The translations under genes were made by a program, and so were the position numbers. From Leifsonia psychrotolerans (GTDB lineage Bacteria; Actinomycetota; Actinomycetes; Actinomycetales; Microbacteriaceae): DNA of 64,000 bases. The notes under the pieces were generated by a model. It saw nothing but the letters and a program-made list of their open reading frames with translations, was not told the origin of the DNA and did no database searches. Shown piece by piece: positions 59,662-64,000 of the stretch; the stretch's first letter is position 1, and each line of letters opens with the position of its first letter. The stretch covers positions 2,790,001 to 2,854,000 of the forward strand of contig NZ_JACCFM010000001.1 of assembly GCF_013410665.1 (NCBI RefSeq), written 5' to 3'.

Positions 59662-60678
59662 TCAGAAAATGCGGCCACCGGTCGACTCGCGCACGATCAG
59701 TTCCGGCTGAAAGCGCACGTGTTCGTGCACGTAATCGGGGCCACTTTCAGCTTCGCGCAGCAGCAGTTGCACGGCGGTGTAGCCGATCAACTCGCTCGGC
59801 TGGCGAATCGACGACAGCGGGACGACCGCGGCTTCGGCGAAGGCGATGTCGTCGTAGCCGATCAGGGCGATGTCGCGGGGAACCGCGGCGGTACTGTTCT
59901 TCATCAACGCCTGCAACAGGCCCATGGCCAGCAAGTCGTTGGCCGCGAAAATGGCATCGGGCCGATCAACCGCCGAGCGGCGTGAAATCTCTTCGCCGGC
60001 TTCCCTCCCGGCGCGCACCGTCAGTGAATCGGTTTCGACGACCTCGATCGAGGCGCCCTCTACTTCGGCGACGCCGCGTTGAGCACCGCCAAGGCGGTCG
60101 GTAACCTGGCGCAATGGCATCGGCCCGCCGACGAAGGCCAGACGCCGGCGCCCGGTCGACAGCAGGTGCTGAGCCGCGAGGTAGCCGCCGGCCTCATCAT
60201 CGACCGACACCGAGGAGAATCCGGGGTGATCCACTGCGCGGTCGACCACGACCGCCGGAGTTCCACGTGCCTTGAGCTGCTCCAGACGCGGCATCGCGTC
60301 ACCGAACGGAGCGATCAACACGCCATGAACACGCTGTTCCTCGAACAGGTCAAGATAGAGCGCTTCGCGCTCGGGCTTCTCATCGCTGTTGCCGACAAGA
60401 ACCGTGAACCCCTCTTCCATCGCCCGGTTCTCGGCACCCTTGGCCAGTTCGGCGAAAAAGGGGTTGCCGGCGTCGAGCACGACGAGTCCCAGGCTCGTGC
60501 TGTGGCCGGCGCGTAGTTGGCGCGCGGCGTCATTGCGCACGAAGCCGAGCGATTTGATGGCATCCTGCACCCGCGCCACGGTGACCGCTGACACTTTGTC
60601 AGGGTGGTTCATCACGTTGGAGACGGTTCCGACGGATACTGCGGCAAGCGCAGCCACATCCCGAACGTTTACGGCCAT
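59662..60678 (-). CDS. LacI-family transcriptional regulator
   Basis: The 338-residue protein has the LacI HTH (about 1-45; VNVRDVAALAAVSVGTVSNVMNHPDKVS) with hinge QLRAGHSTSLGL, and a periplasmic-binding-protein-like ligand domain (about 60-330). It ends with ELIVRESTG, the family C-terminal signature. The ATG at 60678 has AAAGGG upstream; the longer frame to 60942 crosses the promoter region. It probably senses a sugar-like ligand and controls itself and the adjacent transporter or the wall-anchored esterase. Confidence 0.94.
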   Translation of the reverse strand: MAVNVRDVAALAAVSVGTVSNVMNHPDKVSAVTVARVQDAIKSLGFVRNDAARQLRAGHSTSLGLVVLDAGNPFFAELAKGAENRAMEEGFTVLVGNSDEKPEREALYLDLFEEQRVHGVLIAPFGDAMPRLEQLKARGTPAVVVDRAVDHPGFSSVSVDDEAGGYLAAQHLLSTGRRRLAFVGGPMPLRQVTDRLGGAQRGVAEVEGASIEVVETDSLTVRAGREAGEEISRRSAVDRPDAIFAANDLLAMGLLQALMKNSTAAVPRDIALIGYDDIAFAEAAVVPLSSIRQPSELIGYTAVQLLLREAESGPDYVHEHVRFQPELIVRESTGGRIF

Positions 60679-60738
60679 GGCGCACCCTTTCGGTTGTGGC
60701 CGATTCGGTGGCCGGGTCAGTGAATGGAATCGGTTTGA

Positions 60739-60753
60739 TTTTACGCAATAAAA
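60739..60753. promoter_or_regulatory. candidate LacI operator
   Basis: Inverted repeat TTTTA-CGCAA-TAAAA lies 60 bp upstream of the lacI-type gene in a locally AT-rich stretch. It could be an autoregulatory operator; the central bases are not the usual CG-centred form, so the call is weak. Confidence 0.4.
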
Positions 60754-60840
60754 CGTGTCAATTCGTTCCGCCACCCTGACCCTGCCAAGGGGAATCCCGA
60801 CAGAGCGGCACAGGGAACCACCCGCTCGGGGTACACACCC

Positions 60841-60879
60841 GAGCCCGCCCGCCACTGCTTCACCGTGGCGGGCGGGCTC
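60841..60879 (-). terminator. strong hairpin after SGNH hydrolase gene
   Basis: Perfect 15-bp arms GAGCCCGCCCGCCAC (60841-60855) and GTGGCGGGCGGGCTC (60865-60879) with a 9-nt loop lie 11 bp beyond the hydrolase stop. There is no T-tract. Confidence 0.7.
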
Positions 60880-60890
60880 AGCTGGTCTGA

Positions 60891-63551
<2,661 letters not shown>

Positions 63552-63681
63552 TGCATTCCTATCGTCAGTGATGGAGTGAACGACTCGTCGTTTTGTGAAT
63601 GGGGTACTTCTGCGGGGTTGAGTTCCCGGGTTTGCTGTCGTCGAATGACGCGCCGCGGCATCGGGTGAGGGGCCCGGACGC

Positions 63682-63724
63682 CCACCACCGGGCGGGATCC
63701 GCAGGGATCCTGCCCGGTGGTGGT
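63682..63724 (-). terminator. hairpin terminator after the partial surface-protein gene
   Basis: Arms of 19 bp (CCACCACCGGGCGGGATCC and a reverse complement with one G-T pair) and a GCAG loop lie 22 bp beyond the stop at 63746. Confidence 0.8.
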
Positions 63725-63745
63725 CCACAGTGCGAGTCGAGCGCC

Positions 63746-64000
63746 CTACCTCTCGCGCGCCCGACGACGGCGGATGAGCACGAGTCCCACTCCCGCGAGC
63801 AGCAGAAGTCCCGAGATCAGCGTGAACGGCAGCATGTCGACACCGGTCGACGCGATGACGTCGGTGGGGATCGTCACTGTCGTGTCGGGGTCCGTTCCGG
63901 GGTTCGTACCCGGGTTGGTGCCCGGGTCCGTGCCGGTGGTGACAACGACCAGCACCAGGCTGTGCTGTCCACCCGGGAAGTCGGCCGGAACCGTTCCCAG
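63746..64000 (-). CDS. C-terminal part of a sortase-anchored surface protein (truncated by window end)
   Basis: The frame is open from the right edge of the window. The visible 84 residues contain a TDPGTNPGTNPGTDPDT low-complexity stalk, the sorting-like motif IASTG, a hydrophobic segment of about 20 residues and a basic RRRRARER tail. The neighbour at 60891 ends the same way with LASTG, so both are probably substrates of the same sortase. The start and the rest of the protein lie outside the window. Confidence 0.85.
   Translation of the reverse strand: MGTVPADFPGGQHSLVLVVVTTGTDPGTNPGTNPGTDPDTTVTIPTDVIASTGVDMLPFTLISGLLLLAGVGLVLIRRRRARER

Overview
The window is high-GC actinobacterial chromosome. 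Family-level clues are two LytR-CpsA-Psr (LCP) cell-wall ligases, an F420-type oxidoreductase, LAxTG surface anchors, an oleA-oleBC-oleD cluster with the B and C domains fused, and dispersed repeats that translate as 'LVEPVETQ'-like runs. Together they point to Microbacteriaceae or a close Micrococcales relative. This placement is inference; there is no rRNA in the window.

Positions 1 to about 15320 are most of a very small siphovirus prophage, integrated in the 3' end of a tRNA-Arg(ACG) gene. Its left end lies outside the window. On the plus strand are two small CxxC proteins and a tyrosine integrase. Reading leftward on the minus strand from the right end are a 51-aa excisionase-like HTH protein, a replication initiator carrying a probable internal origin (three palindromic iterons, a perfect DnaA box and an AT-rich tract), three small unknowns, HNH nuclease, large terminase, portal, fused protease/major capsid, connectors, major tail protein, a short tape measure, two minor tail proteins, endolysin, a membrane protein and a holin. 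Nearly every junction is an ATGA, TGATG or TAATG overlap. A small repressor gene reads rightward into the tRNA, so the attachment site lies within or just beyond the repressor reading frame. This resembles mycobacteriophage integration-dependent immunity.

Positions 15.4-26 kb are host: a drug-efflux transporter, a carboxylesterase, an SRPBCC protein and a broken second copy, a VOC protein, an unknown membrane protein, and a four-gene set of secreted proteins (TasA/camelysin-like signal peptides, a seven-repeat YVTN propeller, one LAxTG anchor). Positions 26-35.7 kb carry tRNA-Ser(GCT), LCP1, tRNA-Ser(TGA), LCP2, a HAD phosphatase, serS, a diacylglycerol-kinase-like protein, pheA and pgm.

Positions 35.7-38.1 kb are a repeat array interrupted by an IS3-family element with clear terminal repeats and a TCT target duplication. 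Positions 38.2-47.2 kb hold two secreted amidase-domain proteins, an M15 carboxypeptidase, two MFS transporters, an LLM oxidoreductase, an orphan DNA methyltransferase, a GNAT protein and a small membrane protein. Positions 47.3-52.4 kb are the olefin/beta-lactone operon oleA-oleBC-oleD; the oleBC gene carries three 66-bp repeats that include the core motif of the intergenic repeat family.

Positions 52.5-64 kb hold a lipoate-ligase-like gene, a monoacylglycerol-lipase-like gene divergent from a marR-MFS pair, an AbiEi/PD-(D/E)XK protein, a POT peptide transporter, a LacI regulator, a large cell-wall-anchored SGNH hydrolase and the C-terminus of another anchored protein. Several intergenic gaps contain long-arm inverted repeats.
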